Assembly (NCBI GenBank): GCA_949752795.1
Contig: OX457061.1
Location: 28,462,425 to 28,526,424, forward strand
Length of the DNA: 64,000 bases
Direction of reading: 5' to 3'
Source: Hyperoodon ampullatus
Taxonomy: Eukaryota; Chordata; Mammalia; Artiodactyla; Ziphiidae
Part shown: positions 1 through 11,214 of the stretch, in pieces
How the letters are laid out: each line of letters starts with the position of its first letter
Position numbering within the stretch: the first letter of the stretch is position 1
Made by a program: the position numbers and the translations under genes
Notes under the pieces: generated by a model
What the model saw: the letters and a program-made list of their open reading frames with translations, nothing else
Told to the model about the DNA's origin: nothing
The model's database searches: none

Positions 1-737
1 AAGGAGTCTCCATTTCTGTAGGAAAAGGGACAATTAAGGGAGCCATCACAAGACCAGTTTTAAAAAGTAAAATACACAAAAACCTTTTTTTTTCAGTGTT
101 TAAGAGAAAGATCATATAAACCCTTCAGTGATCTTAATTATTGTCTTTAAAATATTTTATTCCATCTGCTCTTTAGGGGTTCAGAAAGTAATCCATATGA
201 AGCTGAAGTGTTATTTTTAAAAAATAATTTTCTTTGAGAAAGCTTAGTGTCTCCAGTATCTCACAGCATCTGCATAGTGTGAAATTATTTTAAAAATGAA
301 TCACTTGATTTTGTTGCAGTCATCTGCTATTGAAATGCTGGGGAGATGATATCCCTCAGTTCATAGGTAGACTAGACACAGTTTCTTGAGGTGCATGTTA
401 ATTATCAGCCAACACTGGAGGCTGATCTACAAGAGGCTGGAAGTCTACTTGTCAGTATTGTGGAGGATACACAAATATCAGAGAGCAAGTTGGATTAGGG
501 AAGCACTCAGGCAAATTTCCAAGCCATATGATTATGATTTTATGAATAGTTTTACACCAAGGGTTATTGATTTTACATTATAATTTTTTAAAATAACTTT
601 TTTCTCAATTTGAAAATGCATTTGTCACATAATTGTTAGACAATCAAAGAAAAATAAAGAAATCATTCATAATTCCTACACCAAGAAAAGCTCCCTCCTC
701 TCTCCCTTTCTTTGCTACCATATAAAAGGAGCATAGA
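1..737. other. Unassigned AT-rich sequence
   Basis: I recognise no gene and no repeat family here. Open frames are short (up to 65 codons) and have no splice-like borders that stand out. It looks like intergenic or intronic DNA. Confidence 0.5.
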
Positions 738-968
738 GTAGTATTCACAGTGGAATGTCGGAGTTCAGATTCTTATTCTGCCACTTATTAATCACACGAC
801 CAGGGCAAATTGCTTTAACGTCTCTGTGCCCCGATTTTTTCATCTATAAAATACAGATGGTAATAGTGCCTGCTTCCTGGGTTTGTTATGAGGCTTCAAT
901 ATATGTAAAGCATTTAGAAGAATATCTGGTTAATTACATACGTTATGTAAGTATTGTTTGTTATTATT
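738..968 (+). repeat. MIR SINE
   Basis: The order of motifs matches the ancient tRNA-derived MIR family: a tract around 'ccacttattaatcacacgac', then 'tctctgtgcccc', 'catctataaaatacagatgg', 'tgttatgaggcttcaatat' and a 3' end near 'tgtttgttattatta'. It is diverged, as expected for an element that predates placental mammals. The 71-codon open frame inside it is incidental. Confidence 0.8.
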
Positions 969-969
969 A

Positions 970-1195
970 GTGGTGAAGAACACGGGCTCTTAAGTCAAAC
1001 TGCCTGAATGTGAATCCTTTCCCTACTTATGATGCAATTTTGAGTAAGTTCAATATATCAGTGTTGTGGCTTCATACTTTTTAAAACAGGGATTGGAACA
1101 GGAGCCGCTTCTTGGATTGTGGTGAAGATTAAATGAGTTAATATAGATAAAACATATAAAACAAGTAAGCACCTAAGAGATGCCAGTTATATTAT
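970..1195 (+). repeat. Second MIR SINE, tandem with the first
   Basis: It starts directly after the previous MIR and shows the MIR 5' half ('aacacgggctcttaagtcaa') and 3' half ('tggtgaagattaaatgagtt'). The middle is strongly diverged. The orientation is the same as its neighbour. Confidence 0.65.
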
Positions 1196-1197
1196 TC

Positions 1198-1770
1198 ATT
1201 TAAATATATTTTGAGTGCTTACAGTATATAGGAAGCCATGCTACATATAAAGGAAACAAGAAAGATCAAATCTCTCTTCTCATGATAACTTGCAGACCAC
1301 TTAGTGTCATGCTTTCAACAAGTAAATATTATTTAAATGTAGTGAGAAATATGAGTGAGAAGAATGTAGAGCTATCAGAGGGAACTGGTGTGGTTATCAG
1401 AGAATGTTTCTTTGAATATGTGATGATTTGACCTGAGCTCTGAGTAGTGAGTAGCAATTTCTAAGGTGAGGGAGGAGCCCTGTATGTGTGTTGGGGTGGC
1501 TTACAAAAGGAGGCTGGATTGGGAGACCATTACCAGCAATCTGAGTAGCAAGAATCAGGGCGTATTTGAAGCACTGAAGAAAAATTTCCAAAACTTAGAG
1601 AGTAGTGGGGGAAAGTAATGTGAATGGGGCTGCTGATATAAGGAGAGTACTTCACAAGGAAGGCCTTGAGAGCCATGTTGAGAAGGTCATCTTTTCCTAA
1701 ATGTAACAGGAAGCTATTGATGTCTTTTAAGCAGAGGGGTGATGTGACCAATGATTGCATATTAGTATTA
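1198..1770 (+). repeat. Ancient mammalian interspersed repeat, family not named
   Basis: The block opens with 'ttttgagtgcttacagtata' and later has 'tgatttgacctgagctctga' and 'taagcagaggggtgatgtga', in the order of a common diverged mammalian repeat of this type. The same motifs recur near 8.9, 14.2, 23.95 and 33.1-33.4 kb. I cannot assign the family by eye. Confidence 0.5.
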
Positions 1771-1845
1771 ATCTAGTTTTAAATTTATGGATGTATGTAC
1801 ATATTTACACATGTATTTAAAAAATTATGACCATTGTGCAAACAA

Positions 1846-1881
<36 letters not shown>

Positions 1882-2320
1882 TGGTACGCGGGCCTCTCAC
1901 TGTTGTGGCCTCTCCCGTTGCGGAGCACAGGCTCCGGACGCGCAGGCTCAGCGGCCATGGCTCACGGGCCCAGCCGCTCCGCGGCATATGGGATCCTCCC
2001 AGACCGGGGCACGAACCCGTATCCCCTGCATTGGCAGGCGGACTCTCAACCACTGCGCCACCAGGGAGGCCCCAAACAATACTTTTTAACCAGATTTTTA
2101 ATTTAAAATATAGCATCAACATTTCCCCATTTTGTTAATTATTCTTCTAAAATTATTTTTAATAACTACATTGAATTACACTGTATGGATGAACCATAAT
2201 TTACTATAAAAATATTTTTTCTGGTGGCCATTAGGCTAATTCTAATTTTTTGATATAAAGAATGTAGTAATGAACATATTCCTACTCAAATTCATGTGCT
2301 CCTCTATCTAGTGTTTGACC
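1760..2320 (-). mobile_element. Old L1 fragment interrupted by a CHR SINE
   Basis: The segments on both sides of the SINE (about 1760-1838 and 2088-2320) read as antisense old L1. Phrases such as 'tgtatggatgaaccataatt' and 'tgtagtaatgaacatattcc' correspond to the 3' end of ORF2. It is strongly diverged and no frame is open. Confidence 0.55.
1850..2072 (-). mobile_element. CHR-type SINE
   Basis: This is a complete antisense copy. The T-tract is the A-tail, followed by 'gtggtacgcgggcctctcac' through the tRNA-like head ending 'actgcgccaccagggaggcc'. The site duplication aaacaatactttt is present on both sides (about 1840-1852 and 2074-2086). Overlapping ~100-codon open frames in several phases come from the GC-rich SINE body and are not genes. 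Transcription of such elements depends on the tRNA-like internal Pol III promoter in the head. Confidence 0.95.
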
Positions 2321-2324
2321 TTAA

Positions 2325-3208
2325 ACACAGAGTATAAGTTCTGGATTTTCCTCACTGAGAAACTGTTTACTATTAGAATTCTTCCTGTGAGTTAATTGTA
2401 TCTTGGAGAGCTGGCCGGTGTAAATATACTGTATATTATCTATCTAGTGCTAGAAGCTTCAGGGGACAGGAGATGGATTTGGGCCTGGGACAGCCCTATC
2501 AGCACATGCCCAACATGCTTGTTTCTGTGCTTTACTTCAAGCTGCTTCACCAAGACCTATCACTCACTTTGAACTTCCTGTTGGTCAGGCTCCAGACCAG
2601 CCTATTTGTCCAACCTACATCACCTCGGAGACAAGACTCTGGTTTTTCGTTTGGCAAAGCTGCTACATGTACTCTGCAGTCTTCTATCACCCTTATTTTC
2701 AAGTGTTGTTGACCCACAGAAAGAAAATAGAGTCCAAGTGTATTTTATCCCTCTCTAGAGCATGACATTGGCTTTATATGCATGATAGCAGGAAGCATTT
2801 CTTCTAAGTTGGTAACATTTAGATGATACCTTTCCCTGATTCCTGTGGTAAACTGGGTTTTTTCACATTTCCATTTCACAGTAAGGTTAAATGGCAGTCT
2901 GAGAGATAATGCTGAACTCACATACACATCTTCTCCTAAGTCTCCCACCAGTGTAAACAATATTCAAATGTTGCTTTTAGGTGGCAGTAATTAAAAGATA
3001 AAGTCCTTAGTTTTGACCTGAGGTCTTTACTTATTATGTGACTATGAGTCAACAATTAAAAGGCTCATTGATAAATGCAAAAGTGCAGTGTAACTTTCAG
3101 TAAATCACCTACCTTTTCTTTTACTCAGATTTCTTATTTATCAGCTGAAAGTTTTGATAAGAAGTTCACTAGAGTTGTAAGACAATCCATAAGCCTACAT
3201 GCTGTTGA
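2325..3208. other. Unassigned sequence
   Basis: No family or gene is recognised. It contains two short open frames, 79 codons at 2473-2712 (+) and 71 codons at 2745-2960 (-). Neither has a recognisable motif. Confidence 0.4.
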
Positions 3209-3331
3209 ATATATATATATATAACTGTATAAAGCCACCATCTATCCCAGAATACTTCCTGTTAGAAAGAGCCTGGTTTTTTCTTTTGCTTTGGAAAGCT
3301 ACTATGACCTTGATCCTCAGCCCATCCATTT

Positions 3332-3350
3332 TTGTGTGTGTGTGTGTGTT
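3332..3350. repeat. (TG)n microsatellite
   Basis: A run of about nine TG units, preceded at about 3210-3223 by a short (AT)n run. It lies just before a probable old DNA-transposon end. Confidence 0.9.
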
Positions 3351-3352
3351 GC

Positions 3353-3535
3353 AATTAACTTTTATTTAAAGACACCAACATTTAAATTTATATAATTTTT
3401 ACATGTCATAAAAAACCATTCTTTTGATTTTTTTCCAACCATTCTGAAATGTGAATATCATTCTTAGCTTGAGGCTGTACATGAATAGGCAGTGTGCCAG
3501 GCTTGACCTGGAGGCCATTGTTTGCTGACCCCTGG
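3353..3535. mobile_element. Ancient hAT-like DNA transposon end
   Basis: The block ends in 'ccattgtttgctgacccctg', with upstream 'aaaaaaccattctt' and 'tagcttgaggctgtacatga'. This is the layout of a widespread ancient mammalian non-autonomous DNA transposon terminus. The exact family is not determined, and the other end is not seen because an old L1 follows immediately. Confidence 0.4.
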
Positions 3536-4235
3536 GGTAGGGATAGACAAAACAATCAATGGAACAGAGTAGATAGTCAAGAAATAGACCTATATACATA
3601 AGGACACACAGTTTTTGACAAAGGTACACAGGGAATTCTGTGGAAAAGGATAGTCAAATGGTGATGTAATATTCATATGCAGAAAAAAAGAACTTTGATC
3701 TATATACCACAACATATGCAAATATTAACTCCAAATAGATAATGTAAACCATAAAACTATAAAAGTTCTACAAGAAAATCTTTGTGACCTTGGTTTAGAA
3801 CAGAATTTCTTAGAATACCAAAAGCATGATTCAGAAGAGAACAAATTGATAAATTGGACTTTATCAAAACAACAAGAACAAGGAAAATGACTCCTGCTCT
3901 TTGGAGGACACTATTATTAACATTGAATATCCATCAGTAGGTTTAAAAAGTCAGACAAAAAGAGTACTAAATGATTCTTAAAAATGCAAACTAATCTCTA
4001 GTGACAGAAATCAGATGAATGGCTTATGGGGATTAGGGTGGGTATGGGTAGGGGTAGAAGGGAAGGATTATAAAAGGGCATGAGGAAACTTGGGAGTGAT
4101 GGATACATTCATTAACTTGGTCATAGCGATGGTTTTTCAGGAGTATGTAGATGGCAAAGCTTATCAAATAGTACATTTTAAAGATATGTACTTTTTATGT
4201 GTCAATTATATCTTAATAAAAAGATTGTAAATATA
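3536..4235 (+). mobile_element. Old L1 3' end (L1M class)
   Basis: The left part matches ORF2 ('aatggaacagagtagatagt', 'ttgataaattggactttatc'). The right part matches an L1M 3' UTR ('atctctagtgacagaaatca') and ends 'gtcaattatatcttaataaa'. All frames are broken. Confidence 0.75.
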
Positions 4236-4239
4236 GATA

Positions 4240-5580
4240 CATACCTAGAGGTAGTCTAATTGTAATTACTGTAATTAGACAAAGACATTTAAAAAATCTA
4301 TGATTAATATATTCAAGAAAATAGATGACATAATGGAGATTTTCACTGGAGAAATGGAATATAAATAAAGTACCAAGTAGAAATCTAAAAACTGATAAAT
4401 ATATTTTCTAAAATTAATAACTCAAGAGTTAGTTTTAACAGATGATTAGACAAATCAGAGGAGAGGATTAATCAGTGGGAACATAAGTTATGCACTGGTT
4501 ATTTATTTCATAATAAACAACCAAAAAACACATTAAACATTCATTTTGTTCATTGGTCTGAAGCTCATATAAGGCAACTCTGTTTTAGATTACAGTTTCT
4601 GGGTTGCTCTGCTTCAGGTTGCAGGTTTGTGATTGGCTAGATTCCCTGAACTCCATGTGCCCACGTGGAGGAGATAGGAGCTTTAGGCAAAGGAATTTTA
4701 AAATTTAGATAAAATGGACAGTTTCCTTGAACAACAGTTACCAAGTTACCAAAACTGACACAAGAAGAAATTCTAAAATCTGAATAATACTAGATCTATT
4801 ATAGAACTTAAATATATAGTTGAAAACAGTCTCACACAAAGATCTAGGTTCAAATGGCTTTTGGGTGAAGTCTATCAACTGTTTAAAGAAGAAATAACAA
4901 TCTTATATCAATTCTTTAGAACAATAGGAAAAATATGGGGTATTTCCCAACCCACTGTGAGGCCAACATAAACTTGGTAAGAACATTACAGACCAATTTA
5001 TCTCTTGGACAATGATGCAAAATTTCTAAAAAAGGGTTAGCAAGTTGAATAATATATAAAGAGGAAAATACATCACAACTAACTTGGGCTTATTTTAAGA
5101 AAATAATGTTTGTTTATCAATTGAAAAATCAATCAGTGTTAAGTCACTGCATTAAGAATACAAATGAGAAAAATCATATGCTCACTTTAATAAATGCAGA
5201 CATAGCATTAGAAAAAATCTAGTAACCATTCATGATAAGAAAAGAACTTTTCCTTAATCTAGTAAAGAGTATCTACAAAACATCTGCAGCACTCTTCATA
5301 CTTAATAGTGAAATATTACAAGATTTCCCCTGAGATTGGGAATGAGACAAGGAGGTCTGCTCTGACCAATTCTATTCAACATTGTACTAGAAAACGTAGC
5401 TAGCACAACAGGGCAAGAAATAAAAGGCATAATAGTTTGGAAATAAAAAATAAAGCTGTCATTATTCAAAGGTAACATGATCTTGCATGTAGAAAATCTA
5501 AAAGAACTGAAGACCACTTATTAGTTCTAATAAGTGAACATAGCAGAAATCAGTTGAGTTTTACATGCAATGTAATAAAC
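4240..5580 (+). mobile_element. Old L1 fragment with ORF1- and ORF2-like parts
   Basis: The left end resembles ORF1-coding L1 sequence ('aggagaggattaatcagtgg'). About 4690-5580 corresponds to the reverse-transcriptase part of ORF2 ('gagacaaggaggtctgctct', 'caattctattcaacattgta'). All frames are interrupted. A block of about 220 bp at roughly 4470-4690 does not look like L1 and may be a separate insertion. Confidence 0.7.
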
Positions 5581-5688
5581 CTTCACAGTTCATAAAGTTT
5601 AGAATGATAAATGTATGTATGGTTACTATACAAAAATGTTGGAGTCAGATGCTAATGATCTCTGAGATTAAGGTTTTCTTGCATGGAT

Positions 5689-8416
5689 TTTTTTTTTAAC
5701 ATCTTTATTGGAGTATAATTGCTTTACAATGGTGTGTTAGTTTCTGCTTTATAACAAAGTGAATCAGCTATACATATACATATATCCCCATAACATCTCC
5801 CTCTTGCATCTCCCTGCCACCCTCCCTATCCCACCCCTCTAGGTGGTCACAAAGCACTGAGCTGATCTCCCTGTGCTATGTGGCTGCTTCCCACTAGCTA
5901 TCTGTTTTACATTTGGTAGTGTATATATGCCCATGCCACTCTCTCACTTCATCCCAGCTTACCCTTCCCACTCCCAGTGTCCTCAAGTCCATTCTCTATG
6001 TCTATGTCTTTACTCCTGTCCTACCCCTAGGTCCTTCAGAACCTTTTTTTTTTTTTTTTTTAGGTTCCATATATATGTGCTGGCATGTGGTATTTGTTTT
6101 TCTCTTTCTGACTTACTTCACTCTGTATGACAGACTCTAGGTCCATCCACCTAGCTACAAATAACTCAATTTCATTTCTTTTTATGGTGGAGTAATATTC
6201 CATTGTATATATGTGCCACATCTTCTTTATCCATTCATCTGTCGATGGACACTTAGGTTGCTTCCATGTCCTGACTATTGTAGATAGTGCTGCAATGAAC
6301 ATTGTGGTACGTGACTCTTTTTGAATTATGGTTTTCTCAGGGTATATGCCCAGTAGTGGGGTTGCTGGGTCGTATGGGAATTCTATTTTTAGTTTTTTAC
6401 AGAACATTCATACTGTTTTCCATAGAGGCTGTATCAATTGACATTCCCACCAACAGTGTAAGAGGGTTCCCTTTTCTCCACACCCTCTCCAGCATTTATT
6501 GTTTGTAGATTTTTTGATGATGGCCATTCTGACTGGTGTGAGGTGATACCTCATTATAGTTTTGATTTGCATTTCTCTAATGATTAGTGATGTTGAGCAT
6601 CCTTTCATGTGTTTGTTGGCAATCTGTATATCTTCTTTGGAGAAATGTCTATTTAGGGTTTCTGCCCAATTTTGGATTGGGTCGTTTGATTTTCTGATAT
6701 TGAGCTGCATGAGCTGCTTGTAAATTTTGGAGATTAATCCTCTGTCAGTTGCTTCATTTGCAAATATTTTCTCCCATTCTGAAGGTTGTCTTTTCACCTT
6801 GTTTATGGTTTCCTTTGCTGTGGAAAAGCTTTTAAGTTTCATGGGGTCCCATTTGTTTATTTTTGTTTTTATTTCCATTTCTCTAGGAGGTGGGTCAAAA
6901 AGGATCTTGCTGTGATTTATGTCATAGAGTGTTCTGCCTATGTTTTCCTCTAAGAGTTTGATAGTGTCTGGCCTTACATTTAGGTCTTTAATTCATTTTG
7001 AGTTTATTTTTGTGTATGGTGTTAGGGAGTGTTCTAATTTCATTCTTTTCCATGTAGCTGTCCAGTTTTCCCAGCACCAGTTATTGAAGAGACTGTCGTT
7101 TCTCCATTGTATATTCTTGCCTCCTTTATCAAACATAAGGTAACCGTATGTGCGTGGATTTCTCTCTGGGCTTTCTATCCTGTTCCATTGATCTATACTT
7201 CTGTTTTTGTGCCAGTACCATACTGTCTTGATTACTGTAGCTTTGTAGTATAGTCTGAAGTCAGGGAGCCTGATTCCTCCAGCTCCATTTTTCTTTCTCA
7301 AGATTGCTTTGCCTATTTGGGGTCTTTTGTGTTTCCATGCAAATTGTGAAAGTTTTGTTCTAGTTCTGTGAAAAATGCCATTGGTAGTTGAATAGGGATT
7401 GCATTGAATCTGTAGATTGCTTTGGGTAGTAGAGTCATTTTCACAATGTTGATTCTTCCAATTCAAGAACATGGTATATCTCTCCATCTGTTTGTATCAT
7501 CTTTAATTTCTTTCATCAGTGTCTTATAGTTTTCTGCATACAGGTCTTTTGGCTCCTTAGGTAGGTTTATTCGTAGATATTTTATTCTTTTTGTTGCAGT
7601 GGTAAATGGGAGTGTTTCCTTAATTTCTCCCTCAGATTTTTCATCATTAGTGTATAGGAATGCCAGAGATTTCTGTGCATTAATTTTGTATCCTGCTACT
7701 TTACCAAATTCATTGATTAGCTCTAGTAGTTTTCTGGTAGCATCTTTAGGATTCTCTGTGTATAGTATCATGTCATCTGCAAACAGTGACAGTTTTACTT
7801 CTTTTTTTCCGATTTGGATTCCTTTTTTTTCTTTTTCTTCTCTGATTGCTGTAGCTAAAACTTCCAAAACTATGTTGAATAATAGTGGTGAGAGTGGGCA
7901 ACCTTGTCTTGTTCCTGATGTTAGAGGAAGTGGTTTCAGTTTTTCACCATTGAGGACGATGCTGGCTGTGGGTTTGTCATATATGGCCATTATTATGTTG
8001 AGGTAAGTTCCCTATATGCCTACTTTCTGGAGGGTTTTTATCATAAATGATTGTTGAATTTTGTCATAAGCTTTTTCTGCATCTCTTGAGATGATCATAT
8101 GGTTCTTCTCCTTCAGTTTGTTAATATGGTGTATCACATTGTTTGATTTGCATATATTAAAGAATCCTTGCATTCCTGGGATAAACCCCACTTGATCATG
8201 GTGTATGATCCTTTTAATGTGCTGTTGGATTCTGTTTGCTAGTATTTTGTTGAGGATTTTTACATCTATTTTCATCAGTGATATTGGCCTGTAGTTTTCT
8301 TTCTTTGTGACATCTTTGTCTGGTTTTGGTATCAGGGTGATGGTGGCCTCATAGAATGAGTTTGGGAATGTTATTCCCTCTGCTATATTATGGAAGAGTT
8401 TGAGAAGGATAGGTGT
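5689..8416 (-). mobile_element. 5'-truncated L1, artiodactyl type (2.7 kb)
   Basis: On the plus strand the element opens with a T-run (its A-tail), then 'aacatctttattggagtata', the 3' UTR typical of cetartiodactyl L1. ORF2 then runs backwards to a truncation inside the reverse-transcriptase domain near 8416. It is much better preserved than the surrounding L1 copies. I find no target-site duplication: the sequence before the T-run (ending gcatgga) does not match that after 8416 (starting cagcccattc). The right end may therefore be a later deletion or an atypical integration. Confidence 0.92.
6060..8280 (-). pseudogene. L1 ORF2 remnant (reverse transcriptase and C-terminus)
   Basis: ORF2 encodes the L1 endonuclease/reverse transcriptase, which copies L1 RNA at the nicked target. 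The endonuclease half is absent here. What remains is most of the reverse transcriptase, including the catalytic FADDM motif at about 7771-7785 and the upstream [11 protein letters not shown] motif, followed by the C-terminal part. The frame is broken by in-frame TGA at 7463-7465, 6993-6995 and 6408-6410, each at a conserved Trp position of the family, by TAG at 8012-8014, and by at least one frameshift near 7.35 kb. It cannot encode a working enzyme. Confidence 0.9.
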
Positions 8417-8419
8417 TCA

Positions 8420-8680
8420 GCCCATTCTATTTGCTCACAAACTTGAGGTTTAACATTGTGGAAGCTCTTCAGTACAAAGAATAATACATTGCCCTTGAGG
8501 AGCTCAGACTGAGGGAGGAGGCATCCAGGTAACAAGACCCATTATAATTCAGCATGAAAAATACCATAGTGGATGAGGAACAAATCATTATGGGAGATTG
8601 TGTTTTCTTGTCACACAAATATGGCCCATACAGATGAGGTAATTTCACGTTGAGATTCTAAGCTAAAAGGCTGTATTTAA
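8420..8680. other. Unassigned sequence
   Basis: Short stretch between the L1 truncation point and a MIR. I see no gene or recognisable repeat. Confidence 0.4.
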
Positions 8681-8684
8681 ACAC

Positions 8685-8880
8685 AGACTTAGGGGCAGAC
8701 AGAAAGGTATTTGCATCACCAGCCCAGCAGTAACTGGAATTGGCAAAGCCAGTTTCAATCTCTCATGCCTCAGTTTCCTTTTTTTTTTTGAAAAAAATCA
8801 AGATAATTAATGTCTACTTAGCAGAGCTCTTATAAAGATGACATGTGAAACATGTCTGGCAGAGTAGCAGTGGACCTCAA
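8685..8880 (+). repeat. Diverged MIR SINE
   Basis: Motif order 'tcatgcctcagtttcc', an expanded T-run, 'agataattaatgtctactta', 'aaacatgtctggcagag' fits MIR. The T-run at 8779-8789 is a local expansion. Confidence 0.6.
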
Positions 8881-8894
8881 GATTTTGGCTTTTG

Positions 8895-9190
8895 TCTATT
8901 TACTTATTCAATAGATATTTGAGTGCCCACTAGGTGTTGGAAGTAGATAGGGGAATAAGGCACACAATGTCCTTCTCACAGGGCTTACATTACATACAGA
9001 ATCAGATAATATACAAATAAGCAAATAAATTATGGAAATGTTTATAAGCTGTGTTATGAGCCATGTAGTAAATAAAGAAGGTTATGTGAGAGCAAGTAAA
9101 AGGGTGGGCACGATGGGGCAGGTAAGTTTGGATAGGTTAGCCAGGGGAAGTTTCTTTTGTTCTTCTTTTTCATCTTCTCTATATGGGAGA
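8895..9190 (+). repeat. Ancient repeat, same unnamed family as 1198-1770
   Basis: It begins 'gatatttgagtgcccactag' and continues with 'cttctcacagggcttacatt', sharing layout with the blocks at 1.2 and 23.95 kb. Confidence 0.45.
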
Positions 9191-9934
9191 TCACAATTAA
9201 CATTTGAGGCCTTTTTGTGCCTGGGCTGTTTTGTTATGAATAACAGACTGAAAGACCAGGTGTTTTAATCTGCAAAAAGTAAAGTTAACTGAGTGAACAG
9301 GGTGTTCTTTAGAAGTCTACTACTGAGAAAAATTTAAAAAAGAAAATGGTTTCCTAGACTGATTCTGAGTAAAGACACACTTAGTCTACTGTAGCATTTC
9401 CCAATCTTTTTTATTATTTACTCTATAAACCTCATGTTTTATAAAGCATTATTTACCCCCCAATTCAATTTTTAAGTGATAATGAGCCTATCTTTCTATT
9501 TGTTATTAATAAAAACCATCAATGCCAGTCAGTTTCTGGTTAAATTGTATCCCTAATTAAGGAAATTTCAATTGAAGGTAAGATTTTAATTTTTCTCTGT
9601 GTTATTGAGGGTAAGTACGTAATTTCATAAAGCTTGTGTTATGCGAAAAATAGTTCAAAGACATTTTTAGAAGTCAGGAATCCTTGAGATAAGTTCCACT
9701 AATTCTGGCAAATTAGAGTTCTAGAGTTAGGCATCTAGAAATAAAGACTCTTATTTTTGGCTTTTAATCTTTCCTCAAGATGATCTGTGTATATGATTTT
9801 GGATAATTCTTTTAAAATAGTCTGCACATCAGTTATTCATATAAGCATTCAACCTTGGATATAAAGGGACCAGTTTGGCACTTGCCCTAAGGTAGGCCCT
9901 GCACCACTCCTTTTCAACTACTGATTTAAATTTG
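9191..9934. other. Unassigned AT-rich sequence
   Basis: No gene, RNA or clear repeat family is recognised. Confidence 0.4.
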
Positions 9935-10035
9935 TCTTCTTTTTCCACCAAGTTTTCAATCCTTGAGGGCACAGATCATTTTTATTTTTCTTATCACTAT
10001 GTCCCAAACACACAGAGTAGGTAGTTCAAAATTTT
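9935..10035 (+). repeat. L2 LINE 3' fragment
   Basis: 'aatccttgagggcacagatc' followed by 'tcactatgtcccaaacacac' is the layout of the L2 3' end. It is short and diverged. Confidence 0.6.
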
Positions 10036-10039
10036 TATG

Positions 10040-11210
10040 ATTCAGAAAAGTATGTTACTTATCAGCCTCTGGCCTGGGTCTTTTGTGAGAAACCTGAATC
10101 TCCACTTGTGGCTTCTGCCTGGGACACATCCTTTTTAAATTTTATTTTCTGTTGAATCCTTTCAAGCACCCTAATGCAAAACAGGTCATATTGCATGCAC
10201 TCTGACTCCATTTATCTTGATGTTTTTCAACACTTACAGTTTAGAAGTCTCGCTTTACTTGACCTTCAGTGAAACATTTACTATGTGAGCATTTTAATAT
10301 TTAATATTTTATATTTTAGCTTTTTCATTTGTGTTACATTTTATTGGTGGTTTACGGGGAAACGAAAAGGTCAAAACAATGGAACAGCCTGGTTGATGGC
10401 AGGTGGCCTAAATAAGAGGCTTCTTTTCCATATCAGCTCCTTAGAAAATCCTTTTAACTTTTCAATGTAGGCATTCCTTTCAAGTCTAAAGGACCCACCT
10501 GATCAAATGCACTGCACTGTGGGAAAGTCAGACAAACATCTCTGCCTCTAGATTTCTTAACTGATTTCCACTTTATCAAATTGTCAGATTAACCCACCTA
10601 TCCATTCCATCTGCAAAATGTACTGATGGATGCCCCAGATATAAATACAGTAGGCTGTGTGCTCACTCCTATTGCTTCCAGCATTGAAGTTGCTTACTGA
10701 TCAAGATAAAGTTGTGTATGTTCATAAATCTATTTATTCCAGTCATTTTCTTATTGTAATTCTGTAATATAATTAAATATTTTATTAACTAATGATATGC
10801 AAATATACAAGGAAAATTAGAGATTCTATTAAAATCAAATTATTGTGGTAATAGTACATGAGTATATGCACATGTTCAAACTCATCCAAATGTATGCATT
10901 AAATATGTGCAATTTTTTGTATATTAGGTCAACCTTCAGAAAGCTTAAAAATACTTAAAATATTAAAAAAATCAAATTAAAAGTTTTGGAAATAATAAAT
11001 TCAGCTCCCTAAAAAATTAGGTGTGGACAATGCAGCTATAAAATATTGGAAAAATCATACAAATCGAGAACGTTTTTTCTTAAACTGCTTCAAAAGTATG
11101 TTTAAGTTCTTCATTCACTTTAAAAAATGTTGAAATTTTAGATGACACATTATTGGTGCAACTTAGTAAAAAATGGGAATGTAACTTCATCATTCGACCA
11201 AACAAGCAGA
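10040..11210. other. Unassigned AT-rich sequence
   Basis: I see no gene or confident repeat. Open frames do not exceed about 60 codons. Confidence 0.4.
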
Positions 11211-11214
11211 TAAT

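Noticed and set aside
1787..2138. Overlapping ~100-codon frames on both strands, recurring at every short CHR SINE (also 11.5, 17.7, 32.7, 33.4, 39.9, 44.0, 48.1, 48.5, 51.6 kb)
   Set aside because: They are translations of the GC-rich SINE body and its A/T tail. The same peptides recur at each copy, so they are not genes.
7463..7990. Reverse-transcriptase frame with FADDM as a possible domesticated gene
   Set aside because: It is a piece of an ordinary 5'-truncated L1 with several stops and a frameshift, with no sign of selection.
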